A stretch of 7,970 nucleotides of DNA from Acidobacteriaceae bacterium (GTDB taxonomy: Bacteria > Acidobacteriota > Terriglobia > Terriglobales > Acidobacteriaceae), in contig PMBA01000458.1 of the NCBI GenBank assembly GCA_003152795.1, positions 1,707 through 9,676 on the forward strand, written 5' to 3'. Below the pieces are notes generated by a model that did no database searches, was not told the DNA's origin, and saw only the letters and a program-made list of their open reading frames with translations. Below are positions 1 to 7,030 of the stretch, piece by piece. Position numbers and translations under genes: made by a program. Positions within the stretch are counted from its first letter, which is position 1, and the number at the start of each line of letters is the position of its first letter.

Positions 1-638
1 AGCACCGCCGGGATCGAATCCACGGCAAAAAGGATGTCGCTAGTCTCAACCACGAGGAGGACCACGAACAGCGGAGTAGCGTAGAGTCCGTTGGTTCGGG
101 TAAAGAACTTTCCACCCGAGTATTCGCTGGTCACGGGAAAAACCCGGCGGAAGAGGCGCAGAACAGGGTTCTTCTCGGGACGGATTTCTGTTTCTCCCTG
201 GCGCAGGAGCTTGAGTCCTGAATAGACGAGCAAAGCGCCGAATGCGTAGGTAATCCAGCTAAAACGCCGGATCAAACCAACGCCCGCCAGGATGAACACG
301 CCCCGCATGAGCAGGGCCCCGAGGATTCCCCAGAACAGCACTTTGTGCTGGTACTGGTCGGGCACTTTGAAATAGCGGAAGATGACGAGAAATACGAACA
401 GGTTGTCGACGCTGAGAGAAAGTTCGATGACGTAGCCGGTCACGAACTGGAGGGACTGGGCTCGCCCGTGCCAGAACAACTCGATTAGCGCAAACGCGGC
501 CGCCAGCGCGACCCAGACTCCGGACCAGGCGAGGGCTTCGCGAAAGCCGACGCGGTGGGAGCGGCGATTCAGCACGCCCAGGTCGAGCCCGAGCATGGCC
601 ACGACAAACAAGTTAAAGAGAATCCAGAAGACGAGCAC
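1..638 (-). CDS. TerC/Alx family integral membrane protein (3' end cut by window edge)
   Basis: This is the N-terminal 212 residues of a TerC-family inner-membrane protein; the C-terminus lies beyond base 1. I translated this frame by hand. Seen: hydrophobic helix at residues 3-21 ending in LDLGVLNRR, a second near 38-54, the family motif ELSLSVDNLFVF at 72-83, further helices at about 100-122 and 128-143, and the second acidic motif ETSDILFAVDSIPAV at 198-212. The paired Asp-rich membrane motifs (D77/N79 and D201/D206) are the conserved core of TerC/Alx proteins, which known family members link to manganese export, metal loading of exported enzymes, pH response or tellurite resistance. The spacing fits the Alx type (about 320 residues). 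The start is uncertain: GTG at 638 has no good ribosome site. A CTG at 662 lies in frame, 14 bases after a GGGAGG sequence inside the end of the peptidase gene. Only about 30 bases separate it from that gene, so cotranscription and coupling are likely. No Mn or pH riboswitch fits in the gap. Confidence 0.9.
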   Translation of the reverse strand, partial: MLVFWILFNLFVVAMLGLDLGVLNRRSHRVGFREALAWSGVWVALAAAFALIELFWHGRAQSLQFVTGYVIELSLSVDNLFVFLVIFRYFKVPDQYQHKVLFWGILGALLMRGVFILAGVGLIRRFSWITYAFGALLVYSGLKLLRQGETEIRPEKNPVLRLFRRVFPVTSEYSGGKFFTRTNGLYATPLFVVLLVVETSDILFAVDSIPAV

Positions 639-667
639 AGGGAATCTTACGACAGGTGGCAGGAAAT

Positions 668-2137
668 CTACTGCTCCCTCCCTCGTTTTCCATTGGCCCA
701 TTCGTCCCACATGCCCATGTCTTTCAACTCCTGGTCGAGATGGGATTCATGCAAGGTCTGATCGATCTGGGCGCGGTTGAGGCGCGGGCCGACGCGATCG
801 GCGGCATTGGCGAGGGCGAAGGTGAGTTCCGCGGCCTCGGCTACGTGCTTCTTGAGCTGCGCGAAGTCCACTTTGTCGAACGTGTCGGTGGTGGCGTGAT
901 AATTCTCCAGATAATTCGCTTCCGCTTGTTCGGCCACAAACGTGGGCACGCCTTCGAGCATGAAGTCGAAGTGATCGGTGCCGGACTCTGCGGTCGCGAT
1001 CGCTTTGTCAGCGCCGAATTGCCGCAAAGGAGCGAGCATCGACTCCGCGGCTGAAATGAGGTCTTTCCGTCCGCCGGTTGAGAACGCGGTGGTTTTTCCG
1101 GTACCGGCATCAAAGACAACCACGCCGGCGGCCTTGTCGAGTTCGCTGCGATGCGTGGTGGCGTACGCCCGCGAACCAATCATTCCCTGCTCCTCGCCCG
1201 AAAAGAGGATGAAGCGAATCGATCGCCGGGGTTTCAGACCGGACGCCTTGATTGCGCGGAGCGCATCAATGACCAACGCGGCGTTGCACCCGTTGTCGAG
1301 GGCGCCGGTTCCCAGTTCCCAGGAATCCAGGTGCGCGCCGAGAACCACGAACTCGTCCGGTTTCTCGCTGCCTCGAATTTCCGCCACTACGTTCCAAGTC
1401 TTGATGGCAGGGCCGATTTTGTTGGGAATGGAAAGGTTGGCCCACACCGGGTTGGCCGATGCCAGCAAGCGGGCAATCCGCTCCGCATCTTCGCGCGCCA
1501 CCACCAACTGCGGCAGGGCATCGATTTCGCCGTCAAAGGAATTTGTGTGGCGGTAAAGAATCTCGTGTTCGCGCGTGGCGGTGAACGCGATCGCCTTGGC
1601 CTTCGCTTGCACCGCCAATGCGATAATGGCGGGCGCCCGCGCGTATTCCGCAAAAAGGTCGTCCCAGTTCGCGAGCACCTTGCTGTGCACCAGCACTAAC
1701 CTTCCCGCGATATCCCCCACCCTGGCAAATTCGGCGGCCGAACCATCGCCTACATCGACGATGGGAACATGCTTGGCCGCAGCCAGCGCGGGTGCCCAGG
1801 CAACCGACACAGCGTGGACGGGAAAACTGGTTCCGGCATACAGCGACGCGGTCATCTCGGTGGCGCCCTCCGCCCAGGATTGCTGGATGGTGAATTCTTC
1901 GGTGTGGACGCTTTCGGCGCCGGCGTCTTTGAACGCCGCGACGCCCCAGTCGACGGCGCGCTGGAAAGCGGGCGTGCCGGGAACGCGTCCGCCGACTTCG
2001 TCGGTCAAACGGCGAAGGTTGGTTTCTAGCGGCGAAGGCTTCAGGGCCTCAGTAATGAGGCGATCGGCGTCATTGTCGGCCGCGAATGCGGCCCAGGAAA
2101 ACAAGGCAAGGCTCAAGCACAGGATTTTTTTGAACAT
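668..2137 (-). CDS. Exported M28 family zinc peptidase (carboxypeptidase Q/PGCP-like)
   Basis: A 489-residue secreted di-zinc aminopeptidase/carboxypeptidase-type enzyme, close in length to plasma glutamate carboxypeptidase (about 470). Seen: a signal peptide at residues 1-20 (MFKK, hydrophobic core, AAFAA-D cleavage region). A PA-like insert follows at about 100-235. The M28 metal centre comes next: H269 and D271 in GAHLDSW, bridging D281 in GALDNG, catalytic E315 and ligand E316 in FSGEEQG, D343 in VVFDAG, H414 in ENYHATTDT. All ligands are present, so it should be active. The residue after D281 is Asn where many relatives have Asp; this position is not a metal ligand. The C-terminal tail is charged (about 450-489). 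The frame stays open up to a GTG at 2272, but the extra 45 residues would bury the signal peptide, so ATG 2137 is preferred. No Shine-Dalgarno sequence precedes it. Role is presumably hydrolysis of peptides in the periplasm or outside the cell; substrate is not predictable. Confidence 0.93.
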   Translation of the reverse strand: MFKKILCLSLALFSWAAFAADNDADRLITEALKPSPLETNLRRLTDEVGGRVPGTPAFQRAVDWGVAAFKDAGAESVHTEEFTIQQSWAEGATEMTASLYAGTSFPVHAVSVAWAPALAAAKHVPIVDVGDGSAAEFARVGDIAGRLVLVHSKVLANWDDLFAEYARAPAIIALAVQAKAKAIAFTATREHEILYRHTNSFDGEIDALPQLVVAREDAERIARLLASANPVWANLSIPNKIGPAIKTWNVVAEIRGSEKPDEFVVLGAHLDSWELGTGALDNGCNAALVIDALRAIKASGLKPRRSIRFILFSGEEQGMIGSRAYATTHRSELDKAAGVVVFDAGTGKTTAFSTGGRKDLISAAESMLAPLRQFGADKAIATAESGTDHFDFMLEGVPTFVAEQAEANYLENYHATTDTFDKVDFAQLKKHVAEAAELTFALANAADRVGPRLNRAQIDQTLHESHLDQELKDMGMWDEWANGKRGREQ

Positions 2138-2146
2138 GGCGCAAGC

Positions 2147-2175
2147 ATTAGAAATGAAACTGGAGAAAATGGAAA
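2147..2175 (-). promoter_or_regulatory. Possible promoter of the M28 peptidase gene
   Basis: On the minus strand TTTCCA (2175-2170) and TCTAAT (2152-2147) are separated by 17 bases, with 4/6 and 5/6 matches to the sigma-70 consensus. Only 9 bases lie between the -10 hexamer and the ATG at 2137. A transcript starting at the usual distance would begin within a few bases of the start codon, which agrees with the missing ribosome site. The match is modest and could be chance. Confidence 0.3.
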
Positions 2176-2190
2176 GAGGCAGGTCTGAGG

Positions 2191-2209
2191 AAAAGCGCTC
2201 CGAAGGAGC
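2191..2209 (-). terminator. Weak rho-independent terminator candidate after cysA
   Basis: On the minus strand a perfect 5-bp stem GCTCC/GGAGC with a 3-base TTC loop (2209-2197) is followed by GC and then TTTT (2194-2191). It lies about 80 bases after the cysA stop and before the putative peptidase promoter, the right place to end the sulfate operon. The stem is short and the T-run only four bases, so termination may be partial. Confidence 0.35.
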
Positions 2210-2289
2210 TCTGGATAGGGGGAACCAGTTCGTGATGATTCGCGGCAGAACTGGGAAATCGCGGCCCGACACGTCTTTCGGAGCGGGTG

Positions 2290-3327
2290 TTACCGCTCTG
2301 CTTCGTGCACCTTAAACACTTTCAGATCCCTGGGAATCACGAATACCGACTCATCCTTCAGCAGATGAAGAGTGCTAAACCGGTCCTGCGGCATCTCGAC
2401 GTGAACCAGGGCGCCCCAATCCGTGACGGCCTCCACCTTTACGAGGGGGCCTGCGGCATTGATGTGCTTGATCCTCGCGCGGAAGTGATCGCCGCCGTTG
2501 GGCAAGCGGGCGATATCGAGGAGGTGGGGACGGACGTAAACGAGGTGTCCCGTTTCGCGTTCGTGAATGTAGGTCTTGCCGCCATCGACTCGGCCGTGAA
2601 ACAGGTTTACGTTGCCGAGGAAGTTGTACACAAACGGGGTGGCGGGATGGTTATAGACCTCATCGGGAGCGCCCACCTGCTCGATGCGGCCATGGTCCAT
2701 CACGACGACGCGGTTGGCGAGTTCGAGCGCTTCCTCCTGATCGTGGGTAACGAACAGGCTGGTGATGTGAATCTCGTCGTGAAGCTGTCTTAGCCAGCGG
2801 CGCAACTCCTGGCGGACTTTGGCATCGAGAGCGCCGAAAGGCTCATCCAGGAGCAAAACACTGGGTTCGACGGCCAAAGCGCGGGCGAGGGCTACGCGCT
2901 GGCGTTGGCCGCCGGAAAGCTGAGACGGATAGCGCTGGGCCAGATTTTCGAGCTGGATCAGTTTCAACAGCTCCTGAACTTTGGCGCGGATTTTTTCCCG
3001 GGATGGCCGGTGCTCGCGGGGCCGCACTCTGAGGCCGAAAGCGATGTTCTCAAAAACGGTCATGTGGCGGAACAAAGCGTAATGCTGAAAGACGAATCCG
3101 ACTTGGCGTTCGCGGACGGTGCGGTCGCTGATATCGCGGCCGTCAAACCGAATGGTTCCGGAATCGGCAAACTCCAACCCGGCGATAATTCGCAAAAGCG
3201 TGGTCTTGCCCGAACCGGAGGGCCCGAGTAAAGCAACGAGTTCGCCGGAAGGGATCTCCAGGTCGACGTTGTCCAGGGCGGTAAACTGGCCGAATTTTTT
3301 GGTAACGCCCAACGCTTCGATGCTCAT
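2290..3327 (-). CDS. cysA: Sulfate/thiosulfate ABC transporter ATP-binding protein CysA
   Basis: The 345-residue ATPase subunit that powers sulfate/thiosulfate import through CysT-CysW at the cytoplasmic face of the membrane. Seen: Walker A GPSGSGKT at 35-42, Q-loop Q81 in [12 protein letters not shown] signature LSGGQ at 137-141, Walker B VLLLDEP at 157-163, D-loop GALD at 165-168, switch His195 in VTHDQEEA. The [14 protein letters not shown] stretch (86-99) and the C-terminal TOBE-like domain (about 240-345) with YVRPH are typical of CysA rather than of other importer ATPases. All catalytic residues are intact and length is normal. An upstream in-frame start at 3384 exists, but ATG 3327 gives the family N-terminus ([13 protein letters not shown]). 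It overlaps the cysW stop as ATGA, so translation is likely coupled. It is the last gene of the operon; 152 bases then separate it from the peptidase start. Confidence 0.96.
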   Translation of the reverse strand: MSIEALGVTKKFGQFTALDNVDLEIPSGELVALLGPSGSGKTTLLRIIAGLEFADSGTIRFDGRDISDRTVRERQVGFVFQHYALFRHMTVFENIAFGLRVRPREHRPSREKIRAKVQELLKLIQLENLAQRYPSQLSGGQRQRVALARALAVEPSVLLLDEPFGALDAKVRQELRRWLRQLHDEIHITSLFVTHDQEEALELANRVVVMDHGRIEQVGAPDEVYNHPATPFVYNFLGNVNLFHGRVDGGKTYIHERETGHLVYVRPHLLDIARLPNGGDHFRARIKHINAAGPLVKVEAVTDWGALVHVEMPQDRFSTLHLLKDESVFVIPRDLKVFKVHEAER

Positions 3328-4235
3328 GCGGGTTCCACACTCCAGTCTTCTTCCGGCTCCTTGAGATCCTGCTGCGATTTCCACTCGACCACGCTCTTGA
3401 CCACCAGGGTAAGCAGGGCTAAGAGCGCCAGCAAAGAAGCGACCGCGAAAGCCGGCACAAATTGGTACTCGTTGTAGAGAATCTCGATATGCAGCGGCAT
3501 GGTGTTGGTAAGTCCGCGAATATGGCCAGAAACGACCGAGACTGCGCCAAACTCGCCCATGGCACGGGCATTACAAATGATCACGCCGTACACCAGGCCC
3601 CATTTCACATTGGGCAGGGTGACGCGGAAAAATGTCTGCCAGCCGCTGGCGCCGAGCGTCAACGCCGCTTCCTCCTCGTCGTTGCCTTGAGCCTGAATCA
3701 GTGGGATCAGTTCGCGAGCGACGAAGGGGAAGGTTACGAAGATGGTGGCCAGCACAATTCCAGGGACGGCAAAGATAATCTTGATGTCGTGGGCGCGCAG
3801 CCAGGGACCGAGAAGACCCTGCAAGCCAAAGATCAGAACGTAAACCAGTCCGGAAACCACCGGGGATACCGAGAAGGGCAGATCAATGAGAGTGATGAGC
3901 AGGCTTTTGCCGATAAATTCGAACTTGGCGATGGCCCATGCCGCCGCCACTCCAAATACAAGGTTCATGGGGACAGCGATGCCGGCGGCAAGCAAGGTCA
4001 GGCGGATGGCCGCCAAGGCATCGGGTTCGCGGAAACTGGCGAAGTAGGCGGCGATTCCCTTTCCGAAAGCGGAAACAAACACTACCGCGAGCGGCATGAA
4101 GAGGAAGAGTCCGAGGAAGACGATGGCAATGGAGGTGAGCGTCCAGCGAACCCATGGTGATTCGAGGGTGGCGCCCTGCGCCACGGAAGTGGCGGCTGAG
4201 CGGCTTGTCGTCCGCAATGTGATGGTCCGGGCCAT
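3324..4235 (-). CDS. cysW: Sulfate/thiosulfate ABC transporter permease CysW
   Basis: A 303-residue inner-membrane permease that pairs with CysT to form the sulfate channel. Seen: a cytoplasmic N-terminus of about 30 residues, membrane segments near 33-55, 76-103, 112-137, 153-173, 211-232 and 262-281, and the EAA coupling loop at 187-208 ([22 protein letters not shown]) that docks on CysA. The stretch [19 protein letters not shown] (223-241) and the following [14 protein letters not shown] are characteristic of CysW. The ATG at 4235 gives the usual N-terminal length. A GGGAGGA sequence lies 17 bases upstream, further than ideal, directly beside a 6-bp stem-loop. The stop codon overlaps the cysA start by four bases. 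The 125-base gap to cysT is the only loose junction in the operon. Confidence 0.95.
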   Translation of the reverse strand: MARTITLRTTSRSAATSVAQGATLESPWVRWTLTSIAIVFLGLFLFMPLAVVFVSAFGKGIAAYFASFREPDALAAIRLTLLAAGIAVPMNLVFGVAAAWAIAKFEFIGKSLLITLIDLPFSVSPVVSGLVYVLIFGLQGLLGPWLRAHDIKIIFAVPGIVLATIFVTFPFVARELIPLIQAQGNDEEEAALTLGASGWQTFFRVTLPNVKWGLVYGVIICNARAMGEFGAVSVVSGHIRGLTNTMPLHIEILYNEYQFVPAFAVASLLALLALLTLVVKSVVEWKSQQDLKEPEEDWSVEPA

Positions 4236-4257
4236 ATATGCGCTTTTTGCAGTCCTC

Positions 4258-4273
4258 CCGGCGGTTTCGCCGG
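4258..4273 (-). other. Intercistronic stem-loop next to the cysW ribosome site
   Basis: A perfect 6-bp inverted repeat, CCGGCG with a four-base loop and CGCCGG, lies between cysT and cysW. On the minus strand its 3' arm runs directly into the GGGAGGA sequence that is the best cysW ribosome-binding candidate. No T-run follows on the minus strand, so it is not a standard terminator. It may protect or expose the cysW leader, or block 3' decay of the upstream message; the sequence alone does not decide. Confidence 0.4.
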
Positions 4274-4282
4274 CTTGGTTGC

Positions 4283-4336
4283 GTCAAGTTGTCGATGTCA
4301 ATCGTTGTTGTCAAATCGCGGGGGAGTAAAAGTCAA
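4283..4336 (-). repeat. Four TTGAC direct repeats in the cysT-cysW gap
   Basis: On the minus strand the pentamer TTGAC occurs four times within 54 bases, starting at 4336, 4314, 4301 and 4287. The two central copies are embedded in a longer near-repeat, CGATTTGACA (4318-4309) and CGATTGACA (4304-4296), that differs by one T. Spacings of 22, 13 and 14 bases do not define an obvious operator. Although TTGACA resembles a -35 hexamer, no acceptable -10 follows at the correct distance. Confidence 0.4.
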
Positions 4337-4360
4337 AGGAGCAAATTTCTGGTCGCTGCC

Positions 4361-5251
4361 CTACTGCACGAAACTCGGTTCGAGGGGATTGCCGGCAATG
4401 ACGGCCTCCTCCCGCGATTCGCCGCGCTGGCCTCGACTGCTCCACTTCTGCAAGAGGTTGATCGCCAGCAACAGCGTGAATGAAGCCACCAGCATGACGA
4501 CCGCAATTGCGGTGGCGCCGGCGTAGTCATATTGATCGAGCTTGGTAATAATCAGGAGCGGCGTGATTTCGGTTCTCATGGGCATATTCCCGGAGATGAA
4601 AACCACGGAACCGTACTCTCCGACCGCACGCGCAAAGGCCATGGTGAATCCGGTGAGGGCGGCGGGCAAGATGGCCGGCAGAATGACTCTGGTGAAGATC
4701 TGCAAGCGGTTCGCGCCCAGACTCGACGCAGCTTCTTCGACGTCCTTGTCGAGATCTTCGAGCACTGGCTGCACCGTTCGGACAACGAATGGCAGTCCGA
4801 TAAAGGTCAACGCGATCACGATCCCGAGCGGAGAATACGCCGCCTTAATGCCGAGAGGTTCCAGATAGCGACCCACCCAGCCGTGACTGGAGTAGATGGT
4901 GGTGAGGGCAATGCCGGCAACCGCGGTGGGCAAGGCAAACGGGAGATCGACGAGGGAGTCCACCAGCCGTTTGCCGGGAAAGGTATAGCGCACGAGCACC
5001 CACGCGACGAGCAATCCGAATACAAGGTTGATGAGCGCGGCAATGAGGGACGCTCCAAAGCTGATGCGGTACGAAGCGACGGCGCGAGGATCTGAAATGG
5101 TCTGCCAGAAGCGCGTCCACGTGACCGTGGATGCTTTCAGGAAGGTCGCGGAAAGCGGGATCAGGACAATCAACGCGAGATACGAGAGCGTGAAGCCCAG
5201 GGTCAAACCAAATCCCGGCAGAATGCTTCGTTTTTTGAGCGTGATGGCCAT
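4361..5251 (-). CDS. cysT: Sulfate/thiosulfate ABC transporter permease CysT (CysU)
   Basis: A 296-residue inner-membrane permease, partner of CysW. Seen: a short basic N-terminus (KKR), membrane segments near 12-36, 64-88, 100-120, 139-160, 195-219 and 246-267, and the EAA loop at 172-193 ([20 protein letters not shown]). [15 protein letters not shown] (102-116) and [18 protein letters not shown] (207-224) are CysT-type signatures. The C-terminal tail after 270 is polar and longer than in enteric CysT; I attach no function to it. ATG 5251 is preceded by AGGAGA, 11 bases away, a workable ribosome site. It follows sbp after 36 bases with no terminator between, so cotranscription is expected. 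Confidence 0.95.
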   Translation of the reverse strand: MAITLKKRSILPGFGLTLGFTLSYLALIVLIPLSATFLKASTVTWTRFWQTISDPRAVASYRISFGASLIAALINLVFGLLVAWVLVRYTFPGKRLVDSLVDLPFALPTAVAGIALTTIYSSHGWVGRYLEPLGIKAAYSPLGIVIALTFIGLPFVVRTVQPVLEDLDKDVEEAASSLGANRLQIFTRVILPAILPAALTGFTMAFARAVGEYGSVVFISGNMPMRTEITPLLIITKLDQYDYAGATAIAVVMLVASFTLLLAINLLQKWSSRGQRGESREEAVIAGNPLEPSFVQ

Positions 5252-5287
5252 TGGATCCCGACTCTCCTGAATACAACCAATGCTGCG

Positions 5288-6295
5288 TTAGCGACCGGGC
5301 TGATAGAGCTGGTCGAAGAGACCACCATCGGCAAAGTGAATCTTGTTGGTCTTCTGCCAGTCGCCAACGATTTCCTGCAACGTGAACAACTTGATGTTCG
5401 GAAACTGTTTCGCGTATTTTTTTGCAACCGCTTCGGAGCGAGGGCGGTAGTAGCGTTTCGCAGCGATTTCCTGTCCCTCGGGACTGTAGAGGTACTCGAG
5501 ATAGGCTTGCGCAACCTTGCGCGTGCCTTTCTTGTCCACAACTTTGTCGACGACGCTGACGGTGGGCTCGCAGAGGATGCTGACGGAAGGAACGACGATG
5601 TCGAACTTGTCCTGGCCGAGATCTTTCGCGCCTAACAGGACTTCGTTTTCCCAAGCGATCAGAACGTCTCCCATACCGCGCTCGACAAACGTGGTGGTCG
5701 CGCCGCGCGCGCCCGAGTCGAGCACGGGGACGTTCTTGTACAGTTTGGTGATAAAGTCTCTCGCCTTTGATTCATCGCCACCCGACTTCTTCAGCGCATA
5801 GCCCCAGGCGCCGAGGTAGTTCCAGCGGGCGCCGCCGGAGGTCTTTGGGTTGGGCGTGATCACGGCCACTCCGGGCCGGATGAGGTCATCCCAATCTTTA
5901 ATGCCTTTGGGATTACCCTTGCGCACGAGGAAAATAATGGTTGAGGTGTAGGGCGAACTGTTGTTGGGCAGGCGTGATTGCCAGTTGGTGGGCAGCAATT
6001 TTGCCTGCGCGGCAATGGCGTCGATGTCGTAGGCCAGGGCCAGAGTGACCACGTCGGCTTCCAGGCCATCGATGACCGCGCGCGCCTGCTTGCTCGATCC
6101 CCCATGCGACTGCTGGATCGTGACCGCCTGACCGGTCTTCGCCTTCCAATACTTAGCAAACGCCTCGTTGTAATCCTGGTAAAGTTCGCGCGTAGGGTCG
6201 TAAGAAACGTTCAGCAGCGTAACCGCATTTTGCGCCAGCATGGGCCGGGCAAAAGCGAGAACCATAATCAGCGCCATCCAGATCTTGTTATTCAT
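5288..6295 (-). CDS. sbp: Periplasmic sulfate-binding protein (Sbp/CysP family)
   Basis: A 335-residue exported solute receptor that delivers sulfate (possibly thiosulfate) to CysTWA. Seen: a signal peptide at 1-21 (MNNK, hydrophobic stretch, PMLA cleavage region), then [13 protein letters not shown] (27-39), [14 protein letters not shown] (61-74) with [14 protein letters not shown] (79-92), and [19 protein letters not shown] (149-167). These are the family's anion-site and signature blocks. [14 protein letters not shown] (237-250) matches the family, with a Cys where Ala is common. Length is normal. It could be annotated sbp or cysP; sequence alone does not settle sulfate against thiosulfate preference. 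The start at 6295 was chosen over 6349 because it opens the signal peptide and has AGGGGGA just upstream. The start lies inside the end of the Rrf2 gene (8-base overlap, ATGAATAA), which implies translational coupling to the regulator. Confidence 0.96.
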   Translation of the reverse strand: MNNKIWMALIMVLAFARPMLAQNAVTLLNVSYDPTRELYQDYNEAFAKYWKAKTGQAVTIQQSHGGSSKQARAVIDGLEADVVTLALAYDIDAIAAQAKLLPTNWQSRLPNNSSPYTSTIIFLVRKGNPKGIKDWDDLIRPGVAVITPNPKTSGGARWNYLGAWGYALKKSGGDESKARDFITKLYKNVPVLDSGARGATTTFVERGMGDVLIAWENEVLLGAKDLGQDKFDIVVPSVSILCEPTVSVVDKVVDKKGTRKVAQAYLEYLYSPEGQEIAAKRYYRPRSEAVAKKYAKQFPNIKLFTLQEIVGDWQKTNKIHFADGGLFDQLYQPGR

Positions 6296-6812
6296 CTTTC
6301 CCCCTGCTGACACCGCCTTGCGCCACCATGGGCAGCACGGTCGGTTCACCTTTCTTTTTGCCGGTGGTCTTGCGGTTGATGACCTTTGGACTGGAACCGG
6401 CGGGCTCGCGGCTGATCAGATCGGCGAGCGTCGTATTTTCCAGAATCCTGGCGGCTGCATCGCGGACTTCCAGGAACACCTTGTACAGGGCGCTGTGGTC
6501 CGCATCGCGATCGATCAGGACCCGCAACTGATCCGCATCTCCAAAGGGGGCGAGCGGCCCGTCAATCAAACGGATGATCTCACTCAAGCGGATCTCCGAG
6601 GGGGGGCGGCGCAAGCGGTATCCGCCCTTGGCTCCGCGCACGCTCTCGACCAGGCGGGCGTTCTTAAGTTCCAGAAGAATGAGGTCCAGAAATTTTTCCG
6701 GAAGATTTTCTTCGTAGGCGATGTCGCGAATGCGGATCGCACCCTGCGTATAGCGGCGGGTCAGCACCATCATGGCCTGGAGCGCATACAGCCCTTTTTG
6801 GGAAACCTTCAT
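6288..6812 (-). CDS. Rrf2 family transcriptional regulator, CymR-like
   Basis: A 174-residue winged-helix DNA-binding protein leading the sulfate operon. Seen: [17 protein letters not shown] (1-17), helix-turn-helix about 27-51 ([22 protein letters not shown]), wing [13 protein letters not shown] (57-69), then [15 protein letters not shown] (76-90) and a C-terminal helix with LENTTLADL (124-132). It closely resembles CymR, the cysteine-metabolism repressor of Firmicutes. There is no cysteine in the whole protein, so it cannot hold an IscR-type Fe-S cluster. CymR senses sulfur status through complex formation with cysteine synthase CysK; whether this one does is inference. Residues about 138-174 form a basic, Gly/Lys-rich tail missing from CymR (about 138 residues). 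The start ATG 6812 has TAGGAG at a suitable distance and its own promoter. Position and overlap with sbp point to cis control of sulfate uptake and autoregulation. Confidence 0.9.
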   Translation of the reverse strand: MKVSQKGLYALQAMMVLTRRYTQGAIRIRDIAYEENLPEKFLDLILLELKNARLVESVRGAKGGYRLRRPPSEIRLSEIIRLIDGPLAPFGDADQLRVLIDRDADHSALYKVFLEVRDAAARILENTTLADLISREPAGSSPKVINRKTTGKKKGEPTVLPMVAQGGVSRGKDE

Positions 6813-6834
6813 AACGCCTAAGCTCCTACTATCC

Positions 6835-6858
6835 CTATATCACTGATGGACATTATAG
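6835..6858. promoter_or_regulatory. Candidate operator dyad over the Rrf2/sulfate operon start site
   Basis: A perfect 5-base inverted repeat, CTATA (6835-6839) and TATAG (6854-6858), with 14 bases between the arms, overlaps the -10 hexamer and the expected transcription start. A homodimeric repressor bound here would block initiation. Short AT-rich dyads arise by chance near promoters, so assignment to the Rrf2 protein is inference. Confidence 0.35.
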
Positions 6859-6879
6859 AAAATGCAAACGCAGGGCCAA
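6852..6879 (-). promoter_or_regulatory. Sigma-70-like promoter of the Rrf2-sbp-cysTWA operon
   Basis: On the minus strand a consensus TATAAT (6857-6852) lies 16 bases downstream of TTGGCC (6879-6874, 4/6 match to TTGACA). Transcription would start near 6845, giving a leader of about 33 bases that carries the TAGGAG ribosome site before ATG 6812. It is the only strong -10 seen upstream of the operon. Confidence 0.6.
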
Positions 6880-7030
6880 AGCACAAAATTTCGCTTCTGG
6901 GGCCGGTCCTGTGATTTCAGCAAGTTAGAGGTGGAGGAGTGACCCGAAGAGAGTTTTATGGTGCAAGGTTTTGCACTTTTGGAAGATTGGACTTCCCTTG
7001 GTGGACAATGGGTTCAGGGTGGGGATAGGG
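6880..7030. other. Intergenic spacer between the phosphatase and the operon promoter
   Basis: About 150 bases with no credible gene. The only structure I see is a perfect 6-bp stem-loop, GTGCAA-GGTT-TTGCAC (6961-6976). On the plus strand it is followed by TTTT (6977-6980); on the minus strand, the direction of the phosphatase transcript, no T-run follows. It could therefore be a poor terminator or merely a chance hairpin. Confidence 0.3.

Noticed and set aside
639..667. Manganese or pH-responsive riboswitch upstream of the TerC gene
   Set aside because: Known yybP-ykoY and alx leader elements need well over 100 bases. Here only about 30 bases separate the coding regions.
1575..2315. Long open frame of 246 codons on the plus strand, opposite the peptidase gene
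   Set aside because: It is antisense to a gene with an intact signal peptide and all M28 metal ligands. Its product is low-complexity Ala/Ser/Arg-rich with no recognisable motif, as expected for a GC-rich shadow frame.
3328..3384. 19-residue N-terminal extension of CysA
   Set aside because: The extension overlaps the end of cysW in another frame, while ATG 3327 gives the family N-terminus and the ATGA junction.
3462..4160. 232-codon plus-strand frame opposite cysW
   Set aside because: The translation is rich in Gly, Asp, Glu and Gln mirrored from hydrophobic permease codons, and has no domain or ribosome site. The opposite strand clearly encodes CysW.
4290..4340. Internal promoter for cysW based on TTGACA-like hexamers
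   Set aside because: No -10-like hexamer occurs 15-19 bases downstream of any of the TTGAC copies.
4845..5654. 269-codon minus-strand frame bridging the sbp and cysT genes
   Set aside because: It is a second frame of the same strand across two well-supported genes. Its product is Arg/Ser/His-rich without motifs.
6961..6980. Rho-independent terminator for the phosphatase gene
   Set aside because: The T-run lies on the plus-strand side of the hairpin, the wrong orientation for minus-strand transcription, and the stem is only 6 bp.
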